A DNA stretch of 64,000 nucleotides from Anisakis pegreffii (Eukaryota > Nematoda > Chromadorea > Rhabditida > Anisakidae): the NCBI GenBank assembly GCA_035041965.1, contig JAPYMA010000163.1, positions 1 to 64,000 on the forward strand, read 5' to 3'. A program made the translations under genes and the position numbers. This document shows positions 50,279 through 61,284 of this stretch, piece after piece (positions within the stretch are counted from its first letter, which is position 1; the number at the start of each line of letters is the position of its first letter). Under the pieces are notes generated by a model. The model did not search any database. It was not told the origin of the DNA and saw nothing but the letters and a program-made list of their open reading frames with translations.

Positions 50279-53200
50279 CAGTAGATTGATCCGGTGATTT
50301 CAACGATGACATTTGTTCAATAATACAATGAATATTTATCAATATGAGAAAAGCAAAAATTATTCGCATTTCTACAAATTTAAACGAATTTGAGAAATAC
50401 AAATAGATACATTCATATTCGTTCATAATTGATACAAGTGTCAAATTCGTGTGATTATCAATAGAAATATATTCACATTCGTTAATACAAGTGTAATTCT
50501 AATTTTTTGAAGACAACATCACTGACTCGGGGAAAGTGGTATAAGTCTGATCATTGCTACATCCTTATTGAGCATAATTGGAGGCACTCTTCGACTGGCA
50601 TATTGGCCTTGGCTCTGCTCCTACCACAATATCACGTCAAAACACTGAATGTTGATGTATTTAGACGTCTGTCGTCATCTCTGAACGTTACAAGAAGGGA
50701 TAAAAAAGGCATCACGCAATAATCAACATTTTTAGTTGTGAATCAAACGCATGAAAAAGGCATGCAAAATTGCTCACTGACTTCTCCTATGCGATTCCAA
50801 TGAACACCGTCCATCCCTGACAAAGCGCAGTGAAGCTGAATGTTCGTCATCATGTGTCAAATCAAGCGGAAACTATTCTTGAGCGTTATTCGTCACCGGC
50901 AGCTCGAGTTCTGAGAAGATGTTTATCGAATGTTAGTCGTTAAAAGTTGGGCATGCTTTGCATCATTCGATTCGTCCGTTCAACGATTCAGCTCTGACCT
51001 TTTGAGTTGACCACTAATGCTGAACAACTCGACAACAGTCCTCACCTTGTTCAGCATAGGCAAAATTTTTTCCAAGACCAACATCTTTCATATGAAGATC
51101 ATTGTCTGCGCGCATTGATTACATCGTCTCAGAACTGGGTGATATTGCCTTTTGCCTTTTGATATTGCCTTTTGTGCCTCAGGGTGATATTGCCTTTTCA
51201 TTACGCGTCTGCCCAAGTGCAACACTTTCTAGGATGAATGCATCATTTACGTTTAAGCTACACACATTTAAGACAATGGCCTTCGCTAACGGTGAAGACA
51301 CTTTTATCAAAACTATGACCTTAAGTTTGGTTTGTGATTCCAGTGGCTTTAAAGACTGCCTTGGGATTTAAGTTGCGCTGTTCTGGCCCTATATTATGTG
51401 GGGTACATATCTGCTATCTGCTTACATAAGTTGACCAAGCAATCTTCTCTTCCAAATTTCTTCCTCACAAACTTTTGCCGCAAACCTTTGAGCATTCGAC
51501 TCCACTGCATTCGTGCAATTCCTCGAATTCGTAGTCGTCCATGTCACACTCAGTAAGTACGTCACCCACGAAGCTCGTCCATACCGTCACACAAGAAAGT
51601 GATTTTTTTATAGCTTTTGATAGCTTTCAAAAGTGAGTTGTGAAAGGAATGGTCTCATTTCTGCTTCTTAAGGCTAAGATTGTGTATTTAAAAACACGAA
51701 AACAGGCCCTCAGGTCAACATTAATATGCATGACCTCTATAAACTTGTGAGACCTCTACACCAAATTTAAGTGGATTACTGTAATCCTCGAAATTCAGCT
51801 CAGTGAAGCATTCTGAGCATTCGCAATCGTGCTCATTAACAATTGTGTTGCATTGTTTCACACCGTCTCCAATTTGTCGTTCTCTCCGCCTCTCCATTCT
51901 CTTTATTGATGGAAACCTCTGAAATGTTAGACGGATATGGTGAGTGATACACGTGATGTTCATAGTAGAAGCTGAGAGAAAAGTGATGTGAGAGAGCCGT
52001 CTCGTTCGGACTTTGAAAAAATTTTGTTCGTTTTGTGCAAAGCGGAAGCTCAACGACAACAGTGCCAACAAGTCATTGTCTTTGGCAAGCTTCAGGATTG
52101 TGCCCACGATGAAACTTAAAATACGGAATAAGACAACTGAACACACTGCTATTCAACAGAACATATCAGAATCAGATGATGGAGTCATTAGGGTTGAACA
52201 TTGTGTGACTGACTGAGTTCATTATTCGGTGAACGGGAATGGATAGCTGACCGGTCGACTGGAAGCGGAGGGCAATGCGCACTGGGTTGGATCGCGTTAG
52301 TAACGAGATATATAATGAGAGGTAAGAGGGAAGTGCTTTATGAGGCATTACTGGAATGATTGCTTACTCAATATTCAGTTGTGATTCAGTTGAATATCAA
52401 CAGATATTTGATTGAGCACAAGTAATTCCTAGTGATTAGATGAATGAGTGTGACTGAGCAGTCTAATACCTGATAATTAGGTGTTGAGTAGGCCTGTACC
52501 TAATGATTAAGTGAAATGAGATGTAAACGAAGGAACATTTGCCGAATAACAACATGAAGAATTTTTTGCATTGAGAAAAGGCGTTCATGTTGTGCTTAAT
52601 TAGAGAGAAGGTAGGAGAACATCCATTCTCAGGAAGAAGTTTTCAATATGAACATTCGCAAAAATATATGAGTCAACAGACTAGTGCTGAAAGTTTTTGA
52701 ATGGATGAGAAGTGAAGTTGTAGATCGACGAAATGATGTCAATAAAATGAGTGTTTGCAATGCATTCGAAATGAATTCGATAAAGTCTCTAAGAGCTTCA
52801 AATTATGTTGATGGCCATCAACTTCGATAAAGCCAGTCAGTGATGTGCGGTGCTGTAATGAAGATTTCAGGTTTGCAGCGAAATGTTTCCGAATGTTAAT
52901 GGCATTCATTGAGCGATTCGAAAAAAATGATTTTGTTTAGTAGCAATTGTTCATTTTTTTCAATTGTTAGTTGTCTTCCACAAACGCAGAGGAAACGATC
53001 AGGTATGAATGAGTGAATAGCAGTCTTCTCATGCTTAAAGATTCTTTACATCAATGAGAGTTGGTTGATTCACTGAAACGAATCAGGATGTGGGAAAAAT
53101 CATCCCAGTAGATAAAAAACTGGCACGGCCAAATCATTGAATTGAACAGCTGACAGTAATCCATTCCGATCAGGTAACTTAGAACCAGTGAGAACAGATT

Positions 53201-53860
53201 TGCACTGAGACTCATTTTACGAAGCTTCGCTTTGAGGGTACCCGATACTCACCACATTTTCCAGATTACTTTATCATACTAAGAGCAACATTTTTGGATG
53301 AGTACAATATTACTTCAGTGACATTTGCATGAAGTAACTTCGCCCGAATATCTAATAAACTGGCTCATGATCGAACGTTGCAACACCGCCAACCAAACGA
53401 CATCATAAATCGCAGATTTAATGCATAAGTTCTGAATGAGTGATGAATTGTCACCACAACGATACGTCCACGTCTGACAGCATAAACAAGTTTTTTCCGC
53501 CTCTAAATGACCACAGATGAATGAAATTTGAAGAATTCGTTAGATATTAGATAATGCTAATAGTTTTAGTATTTTCAGTTCGTTTCAATTTCAAACTTGG
53601 ACCGCATAGGCATATAAAGGATCAGTCCTAAATAAATTCAAAAGTATTCAGTTATGCATTGAAGATCAACTACAATCGTGCTCCGGCTTCCATGGAGATG
53701 GATTCTCATTCGAAAATTCATAATTCTCACTAATGCACTTCTAACGCTCCATGGTCTAACGCCCATCGCTTCAACGACACCATCGGCAAAAAAAGATATC
53801 GCTAAAAATTAATAAATCAGCACGGCTAAAAGTATCGTTAAATTTCGCAAAAAGATATCG
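50279..53860. other. intergenic or intronic, no gene established
   Basis: AT-rich with scattered frames. The minus strand at 51925-51721 has a TTTCAG acceptor before a cysteine-rich frame (CECSEC) that ends at TAA, and 53365-53279 has a TTATTAG acceptor before a 27-codon frame. Both could be exons of an unknown minus-strand gene but have no recognised homology. The region also holds short repeats of a CTAATGATTA-like motif near 52427-52516. Confidence 0.35.
51141..51197. repeat. three GATATTGCCTTTT units
   Basis: The 13-base unit GATATTGCCTTTT occurs at 51141-51153, 51161-51173 and 51185-51197; the first and third are preceded by GGGT. Confidence 0.85.
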
Positions 53861-55063
53861 CTAAAATTCAAGCAACTGAATGTCATTCAATATTGCAATG
53901 ACGATGGATATTGTGCCATCGGAACGTTTGGTTTGCTCATGATAAGATAGTCCTGCAAAGATGAAATGCATACGTTCAAGTAGGAATGAGTGCTTTTAAT
54001 GAAAAATTTAACCAGGAACAGATAAATGCACAAAAAATGTAGATGATATGTTAGATCATGGAAATAAGACAAGCGAATGCATAAAAGAATACCAATAAAT
54101 TAAATTGCAGACGTTTGTCTCCTATTTGAAAAAATTATTCAGCTCAATCATCTGATGTGAAAGGAATTCAGCCGATCAGACAATTTAATGAAATTTTTGT
54201 TTCTTCGGTAGTTGCAACATCGCATTCATAATTTATGTATTATAAATGAGTACTGATCAAACTGATTCATCGAGGGGCTTCATACAACACGACGGGAAGA
54301 CAAGACGAACCTTACTGTATTGCCAATTACCACTCGGAATATTATTTCGAGATATTCCATGATCCAACATTACACGATAATTCATAGAGGAAGTTAAAAA
54401 TTGAAACAAAATGAAGTCCTTCGCAGATATTGCTTATTGCTGATTGAAGAGATTCTCGAACAACTTGAACAGTACTGGGATGGAAGTCAAATGACGAATT
54501 GACATTTCGAAAACAGTACTGCGTAGAATCATCACTCACCGATGAATGTAGGCACCCTTCGCACTACAGCAACTATGGTGTGTTCTGATGGAGCAGAACG
54601 GCAAGGGTGGATTTGAGATATCACAGTTCCAGACGAACCAGATTCCTGGATGTCCCACTGTAAAGAGTGTAAATCGAGAATCAGATTGAAATGCACTGAT
54701 AATGTTCCAGTGTCTATCCACCTTACTATATTGCCAATTATCTCGAAAAAGCAAGATCGTGCACTGTAGTTGATCTGCTAGGATTGAAAGTGATGCAAGT
54801 TTAAATGTTCCGAATGCTAAGCTACCTTTGAATTCAGATTAAATTGAATGGTGTCTCAGCACTCGGAATATTCAAACTTACATGAAGAGCCGTTCACTGC
54901 ATTTTTTAATCTGCCAGAACGGTTTGCCTCAAAATACAACGAATAGCGAACCTAATATTATCAGAATGCATTTTCACTTACACTTTCGCGCTTTCGAATC
55001 GCACAAAATGGTTCTTTTCTGAGTTTAAACTCTTTCACAATCAGGTATGCTCCGTAGTATTGG
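53861..55063 (-). CDS. candidate unidentified gene fragment, three exons
   Basis: Three minus-strand segments look like linked exons: 55063-54982, 54657-54540 and 53952-53861. Each has a clean acceptor (CATTCAG, TTTACAG, TTTGCAG), and the first two have strong donors (GTAAGT, GTGAGT). The phases agree at both joins (0/0, then 1/1), and the middle exon is GC-richer than its surroundings. The joined frame gives about 97 residues (including KEFKLRKEPFCAIRKRES, SSGTVISQIHPC and SDGTISIVIAILND) ending at TAG. Beta-strand-like TVISQI/TISIVI segments hint at a propeller, but no family was recognised. Upstream exons are not resolved, and the last segment might continue into another exon. It may also be chance; treat it as a hypothesis. 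Confidence 0.3.
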
Positions 55064-55751
55064 CTGAATGTGAGCAAGACACAGAGTGCTTTTAGCAATT
55101 TGTTCACAAGGAAATGAACAGAGATAAGGCACTGAGGAAACAACTGTTAGAAGTGGGCTGTCCCGTATTCAATTGTGCCTGATGTATAGTAGTTACCGGA
55201 AATGAGGAATCGGAAAACAATACTGCAGAAACTGATAAGCAACGGTGAATAAGAAATTACCAAGGGATCCTCACAAAACGCTTAACAGCTGAGCAGCTCG
55301 TCTATGTGGAAATATGGTACGCCCGTTTTAAGTAATTCATCATTGACAGTGTTGTGCATAGGGTGATATTGGAAGATGGGTTGAAATGTTAAGTTCTCAG
55401 TAATGTTAGAGGTAATTAATCAACATGTTTTCTGTCGAGATGTGTGAGAAAGCTACTGGATGCGAAAATTTGTGATAGGTGTTGCAAATATTCATCTGAG
55501 AGTCCATTGCTCAATGCTTATCAATTGTAACTGACTAATCACGATTCTGGCAACTGAGTTTTGAACGCAAAGAAGCAATTAGGTTGCACAACGTCCGTAG
55601 CATTCCATTCTAAAGCGAAAACATATTATTAACTAATTCGAATGCATGTCAAAGTGTAGCTTTTTTAAAGTTTAACTTGCACTGCACAATGATGAAAAAA
55701 GCAAGAATAATTACGATCCGATGCGAATCTCTTGAATCAGAGGTTCACTTC
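55064..55751. other. no gene recognised
   Basis: AT-rich sequence. A 26-27 base segment near 55238-55211 on the minus strand lies between TTTCTGCAG and GTAACT and could be a micro-exon upstream of the candidate gene, but it is too short to judge. Confidence 0.3.
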
Positions 55752-56129
55752 ATCTAAATCAATGTTTCTCAACTGAAGGTATTCGCAACCCCAAGGCATG
55801 CGAGATGGTATTCCAGGGACCGTGAGATACGGTTGTATTTTTAATAAATTAAGCTAGGTGAGGACGAAATTCAACGCATACACCTATGTAAAGTAGGCGA
55901 GAGTGGACTTGAACTTATACATTTTTGGAATGACTAGAGCGCTCAGTGATGGCTTGCACTTATCTACACTACAAACGCTCACTGTAGTGGATGCGAGGAA
56001 CAGAGTAGATGATGTTGGGGGGGGGGATGCGAGGACATTTCAACCATTGCTGTAGGGGATATGAGGACATCTAAAGATTTTCTAGGAGGTGCGAGAGTAA
56101 AAAAAAGATTGAGAACCATTGTTCTGAAT
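55752..56129. mobile_element. hAT-type non-autonomous element (55760-56121)
   Basis: It starts CAATGTTTCTCAACTGA and ends GATTGAGAACCATTG. These ends are inverted repeats of the common hAT form CAGTGGTTCTCAAC, with one base missing at the left. Flanking 8-mers ATCTAAAT (55752-55759) and TTCTGAAT (56122-56129) agree at 6 of 8 positions. The element is 362 bases, has GATGCGAGGA repeats and a nine-to-ten G run inside, and encodes no transposase. Confidence 0.85.
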
Positions 56130-58545
56130 CACGAAAGTGAGTTCGTTTCTTGAAGTGCTTAATAAGTATTCCACTTCGGGATAAAAATACTCTGAACACT
56201 GTTTAGAAAACGTTAGAACTGCTGTGAAAGCACCCTACCGATCCCGTTATGGGAAAACGATGTGCAATCCTCACTGCAAACACTAATCTGAAATAAGCTG
56301 TGTTCATCACGTGCAAATTTGGATTCACAATGAGAAAACTTTTCTCATAGTTTCAAAAAAAAGCGAATTTCAGATCAAAATATCGATTCTTCCCATCAGC
56401 GATATGTAAAATACTACAACATCCAATAAAATACGCGGTCATTAACCGATCATTTGGGCACAGCTCGTTCAAGCATTATATACTCAACACTCTGAGTGAA
56501 TCTTGCCCAAGTATGATTTTACAATAAATGCATGCGATGAATTTTCAGGCAGTTGAAATTCAGTACTTATAGCGATGAAATTCAACGCTTCTGACTCGAC
56601 TGGGGTGAAACTTATAAGATGAAGAATTTTCTCATCACGGCGACATTAGTTACGTATGATTGAGTGTAATCACAAAATCATGTTATCGTGTGAAAATTGG
56701 AATTAAATGAATAGAACAAAATCAACAGCAGATATGTGAACTAAGGGCATGTATGGATGAGTGCGCAAAAACTAATCGAGTACAATTCAGTTTACTTTCT
56801 GAAAATTGAATAAGAGGACAAGCACAAATTGAAGACGACTTGCACCAATTTGTATTCACATTGCGAATTAGACGAAAGGGTGCACAAAAAAAGTTTCGCT
56901 CAGAATTTCTAATGAATGTTTCTTTTGAAAAGTGAATTTGAATAGAAGTGAAATTTCTAAAATGTGGCATTTAAGCTTGTGTTGATGGGATTATGTTTTT
57001 GTGAGAGCGTGTGATGTTTTTAAGGTGTAATTAAATATCGAATAATGATATGCTGCACACACAACAAATAAACCTCAGTTTAATGCTTTGTACATTCGAA
57101 CGCGTATCTTCTCAGAAATTTTTGGACAGCGTTGTGCGATACGATAATCCATCCCGTCAACAATCATTGAAAACCGATCAAATTGTGTGCACGCATACAA
57201 ATGATTGTTTCGTACTTTGAATTGTTTCATCGAATTTTGCAAATAATCAAAATTCATTTGTTCACAAACAACTCTCTTATGACATTCACATTCTAAGCAA
57301 TGCCCCGCATTATTCATTTCTCATCCAGGAGTGGAGAGGTAATTAATTATCAGCTAAAGCTAGTTATATCGTTGAGCAGAAGTGAGTACAGATTGCAGTC
57401 AGTTACAACCTGTCATCAACAATTATACATTCGATTAAATCACAACTGAAGTGACCTTATGGAGGTCACAAAAATGACTTCTACTGTTTGCGCATAATCA
57501 CTTTTGGAATGCTATTTGCATCGGCTGATGTACAAGAGTTCGAAGTTAGCATAATTGAGTGAGCTGCCTATAAAGACATAGACGCATTCAGAAAGTAAAC
57601 TGAAGGAATGCATTTCTTTCAATTAATCTTTTATGATCATACGCTAATTTGAGTTTGCAGTAAGTGAAATGATGAGAAAAGAAATACGTGATGAATGATA
57701 TTCGATTCCTAAGTCTTGACCTATCTTTCATCAAATTATCGAATGTGAACAGTATAATTCAATGGGGCAGGGCCTGATTCTATTTAGAAATTTCTAACAG
57801 GTATCAGTTTCGTAACATGGAAATTTTACTCATCGTTTCAAATAATTTATTCGTCCCTGAGATTCATCCAATCACACTAATTTGAATGGTCAATTCGAAT
57901 TCATTTAAATACAGTTCGCGATTTTCAACAGGCCAAAAGAGCTCATTCGATCAGTCTATTTCCGTTATTGAATCTCATCGCCATGAGTTTTCAGAGTACA
58001 TGACAGTTTTCGATTGAATTCTTGTCTAAAATTAGTTCGCAGCCGGAGTTCACCGCTGATCAGTAGATGTTTCTCTGTTCATAGAGCATGCAATAGAAGC
58101 AGCGTTTAGCCGTGGTGTTTTCATTCCGTGTCTCCTAATTTTCGCGAGGAAAAGATACGAGTCAGGGACGCATATACTGAACAAATGTATTTTGCTTTCT
58201 CCCACCAAATTCCTAAATTCGATCAAAACTGTTCGCAAACTAAAGCAAATTTTCGCCGAGAATTCTGTTCATTAATCGAATTGTTCATTACTTGTTTGGA
58301 AAAAAGTTTGAATGGTCGTATAACGTATGTCAGGTGCAACCAATCCTCAAATCGAAACTATTACGATACTCGAAACGTCATCCGTCCGATTGCTATTGTC
58401 AATTTAGGTTTTTATTCTGTTCATACTGGATTTGTCAATCTTGAGCAATGAGGTACGCATCCGTGTGGGATATGTTAGCGACTGGATTGCGTCACAAGAG
58501 AATTAGGCGTGATAATGAGTTAATAGCTTACAACCAAGTTCTCGT
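56130..58545. other. no gene recognised
   Basis: AT-rich. Two frames stand out only by length: minus 57317-57075 (80 codons, with a cysteine-rich start) and plus 58128-58451 (107 codons). Neither has a recognised motif. Confidence 0.35.
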
Positions 58546-58897
58546 CATAAAACTGACTGGAGCTGTTCCATACGAGTCTCTGTGTTGCATGTAACACAAC
58601 GACTTCCAAAGCTGTTTGTTTTGCATTTGTTTAGAGAGGTGAAGGGAAGGTGGCTTGGTCTTGGCTAAGTCAGCTTATGCTTAGGCTTAGATTCAGACCT
58701 TAATTCGAGGTTAGATTAGTTTCTGGTTTATGCGAACGCAAATTGTTTGAAAAACGCATCCACCTGAGCAAAATGCTCTCATCCACATTTTTAGCTCATG
58801 AATTTCACTAGCTTTAAGTGCTGAACGCTTTTTACGGGAAGTGGAAACGAGCAAATTTCATTTAAGTGTGAGTGGGACGATACATGGCAGCAGGTAA
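58546..58897. repeat. dispersed repeat, copy 1
   Basis: It runs from CATAAAACTGACTGGAGC to GCAGCAGGTAA and matches 63544-64000 over its whole length in the same orientation. Long shared blocks include GGTTTATGCGAACGCAAA and GAGTGGGACGATACATGG. Relative to the other copy it lacks 89 bases (63606-63694). It has no open frame of note; it is probably part of a larger transposon-derived family. Confidence 0.9.
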
Positions 58898-60131
58898 TGC
58901 GAAAAAAAAAAGACAAAGATGAATGGAGAAAATATGAAAGTTTTGAGGTCGTCTCGGAAATATATTCGCATTACTCTCATAGTCAGTAAGGGACTCAAAA
59001 TCAAAGAGATGAAGTTGGTTGAAGTGTTTCAGTTGTGCAACTTCCCTCTTGTTTCTCGACTTCCTTGCACAAGAACCTTGGCCGCTACGGATGCGGACAA
59101 TAAGCTTATTCAATTCGAATGAGTTGAACAAAAAGGTCTCTTTACAGCATAAATCTTTCATATGCAAACGAAGCTTCAATTGGAAGATTATGTCACACTG
59201 AGATGGCAGCATCCAATTATTGATATGCATTTTTAATAAGTTCTTTGAAATTTATTTTGGAAGGAACTGAATCGAGACAATATAGCGGAAAGACAGAACA
59301 GAGGATGTAACGAAATAAAAGCAAATTCGAAAGAAATGATCAAAACAATGAACATTCAGTGATCTAAAGGTTAAATATAAGACTGCCTCTCCTTGTTCAG
59401 TTCCAAAAATTACGAAGAGAGAGGACTCTGCTGCACTTGTCTCTTGCTCCTCAATTCACGAACAAAATGTTTGAACGATCGTAAACCGAGCTTCCACTTT
59501 ACTATCATTGAATAATTCCATAGCAAAACAAGTCTGTTTATCCTGAACATGAACGTGAGTGTTTTTCGTGCAAGTTTTTAATTGCGGTTAGAATCACGAT
59601 TAAATCTGATTATACTCAATAATTATACTCGATTAGTTACGGCGAAACTCTCCGTTAACTACCGTCTTCAGTCGGCGAAGACCTGTACCATGTTTACTGG
59701 TCGCTCTAGTGATCAACGATCGATTTGCTAATGAAAACTGGAATTGGAGCAAATACAACTGCCGTAAACATTTGAAGATGAACGAGTTTCCTTGGCTAAC
59801 AACTCGTCGATAAATACTGGAAAAGCACAGGAAAAAGAGATGGGCGATGTTAAATCACATTCTGAAGATGCCACGAAATTAGAGTTCCAAGTTGCATCTA
59901 GAAATCATTCCCAAAATGTGTTGCTTCACAGGCAATGACAGTAGATGAAGATGATACTTGATATGATTCGAAATGCTCAGATGTGTGATTATGAAAGGGT
60001 CGTGGACGTGCGAAGAAAAACGATAATGAATTCGTTAGCAGGCTGATAAGCAGCTTTCAACGGCGTAATGAACAAACATTAACCGAAAACTATTTCTGAA
60101 ACATAGTTATGCATAATGATGTCTCTATTCC
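58898..60131. other. no gene recognised
   Basis: AT-rich sequence with no exon or repeat of note, apart from a GATCGTAAACCGAGCTTCC segment near 59478 that resembles one at about 63310 (GTTCGTAAACCGAGGTCC). Confidence 0.4.
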
Positions 60132-60295
60132 AGTCAAACTGTTCTATTCCTGTTCTGCTCCATGGAATAGAATAGAACAGTTCGCAAATATGGAAGGAAC
60201 AGTTTGGAACAAATTAGAGCCGTTTTTGAGCCTAAAAGAACAGAATAGAACAGTTTACAACAGATTTTGAGTGTTCCTTAAACTGTTCTTTTTGA
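60132..60295. repeat. AGAACAG/CTGTTCT-rich repeat block 1
   Basis: About a dozen copies of GAATAGAACAGTTT-like units or their complements fill the block. It includes an inverted pair AACTGTTCTATTCC and GGAATAGAATAGAACAGTT around 60137-60183. A second such block lies at 61133-61284. Confidence 0.85.
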
Positions 60296-60315
60296 ATACT
60301 GTAGTGAGATAAATT

Positions 60316-60540
60316 ACCATTGCTGTATTATTGTTATATTTATTGTTATCATTCATTATTATTAAATTTATTATCATATTTGTATAGTTTATTATTATTA
60401 TTACAATTATTATTATTATTATTATTAATATTATTGCTATTATTACTATTTATTATTACCACTGTGTTTTTACTATTACTAGTTATTAATGTTATTATTA
60501 ATTACTATTGTTTTAACAATTATTGTTTATTATAATTATG
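60316..60540. repeat. TTA/ATT microsatellite
   Basis: Some 225 bases of imperfect TTA repeats (TTATTATTA with TTG, TTC and CTA variants) sit between the two AGAACAG-rich blocks. The 71-codon leucine/isoleucine/tyrosine frame across it is an artefact of the repeat. Confidence 0.9.
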
Positions 60541-60579
60541 TGGCTGGTAGATGTTTGAGGTTTCTGCAAGGACGGCGGA

Positions 60580-60940
60580 GAAATAGTTTTCCAAGTAATT
60601 CACTGCTAGTAGCTGTTAGAGATTCGAATCCACTGAAAAATATCGTATTCAATATCACTGTGCGTTTAGGGAGAGACGAATGACCATCAGTGAGCGGTGA
60701 AGCAACTCATCACGGGCAAGTTATCGTAGTTAATTCTCAAAGCTGCCAATGACTGTTTGTGAGGAATTCCCTCCAGAAACAACTAAAGGATGTGCCTGTG
60801 ATTCTGAATGAACAACCTGTTTTCAAATGTTGGTCGCACTCTAAACTCTGGAAGAAATTGTTCATGCGTCAGTTTCGGATTGAAATAGTTTCTCAAGTAA
60901 TTCATTGCTAATAGCTGTTGGGAGGAATCGAAACCCACTG
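60580..60940. repeat. pair of 56-59 bp direct repeats
   Basis: 60580-60635 and 60882-60940 share GAAATAGTTTTCCAAGTAAT, then CACTGCTAGTAGCTGTT and end AATCCACTG/AAACCCACTG, with about 80% identity. The first copy contains GATTCGAATCCAC, which looks like a tRNA B box, but no tRNA fold surrounds it. Confidence 0.8.
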
Positions 60941-61132
60941 TTCTTTAAAGAGGCTACCATACCCCAAATCCCTCCGCCTGCCTCCAATTGTCACCGTCAA
61001 AAGCTGTCAACTACCTGCGTGAACAATCTTCTCCCACCCGAAATAATCTCCATTTTGCACTACAAATGCCAAAAAACCATGTTTCGAACCCTAATTACCA
61101 CAACTTTTATCGCGTCGCTTTTCTGTCTGACG

Positions 61133-61284
61133 CAACAGAATAGAACATTTTAGAACAGTATAGCACAGTTTAAGGAAGTAGAATAGAATAGAATAGAACA
61201 GTTTTCGAACGAGAAACGCACAGGATAGAATAGAATAGAGCCATTTGGAGCGGAATCGAACACAATAGGAACAGTTTTCAAAAA
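61133..61284. repeat. AGAACAG-rich repeat block 2
   Basis: It repeats GAATAGAACA and ATAGAATAGAATAGAAC in the forward sense, with AACAGTTTT endings. It is of the same family as 60132-60295, which lies to the left of the microsatellite. Confidence 0.85.

Noticed and set aside
60320..60535. Leucine/isoleucine/tyrosine-rich frame
   Set aside because: It is the translation of a TTA microsatellite.
60620..60635. tRNA B-box-like GATTCGAATCCAC
   Set aside because: No A box, acceptor stem or anticodon arm can be folded around it, and the segment belongs to a direct repeat whose other copy has lost the motif.
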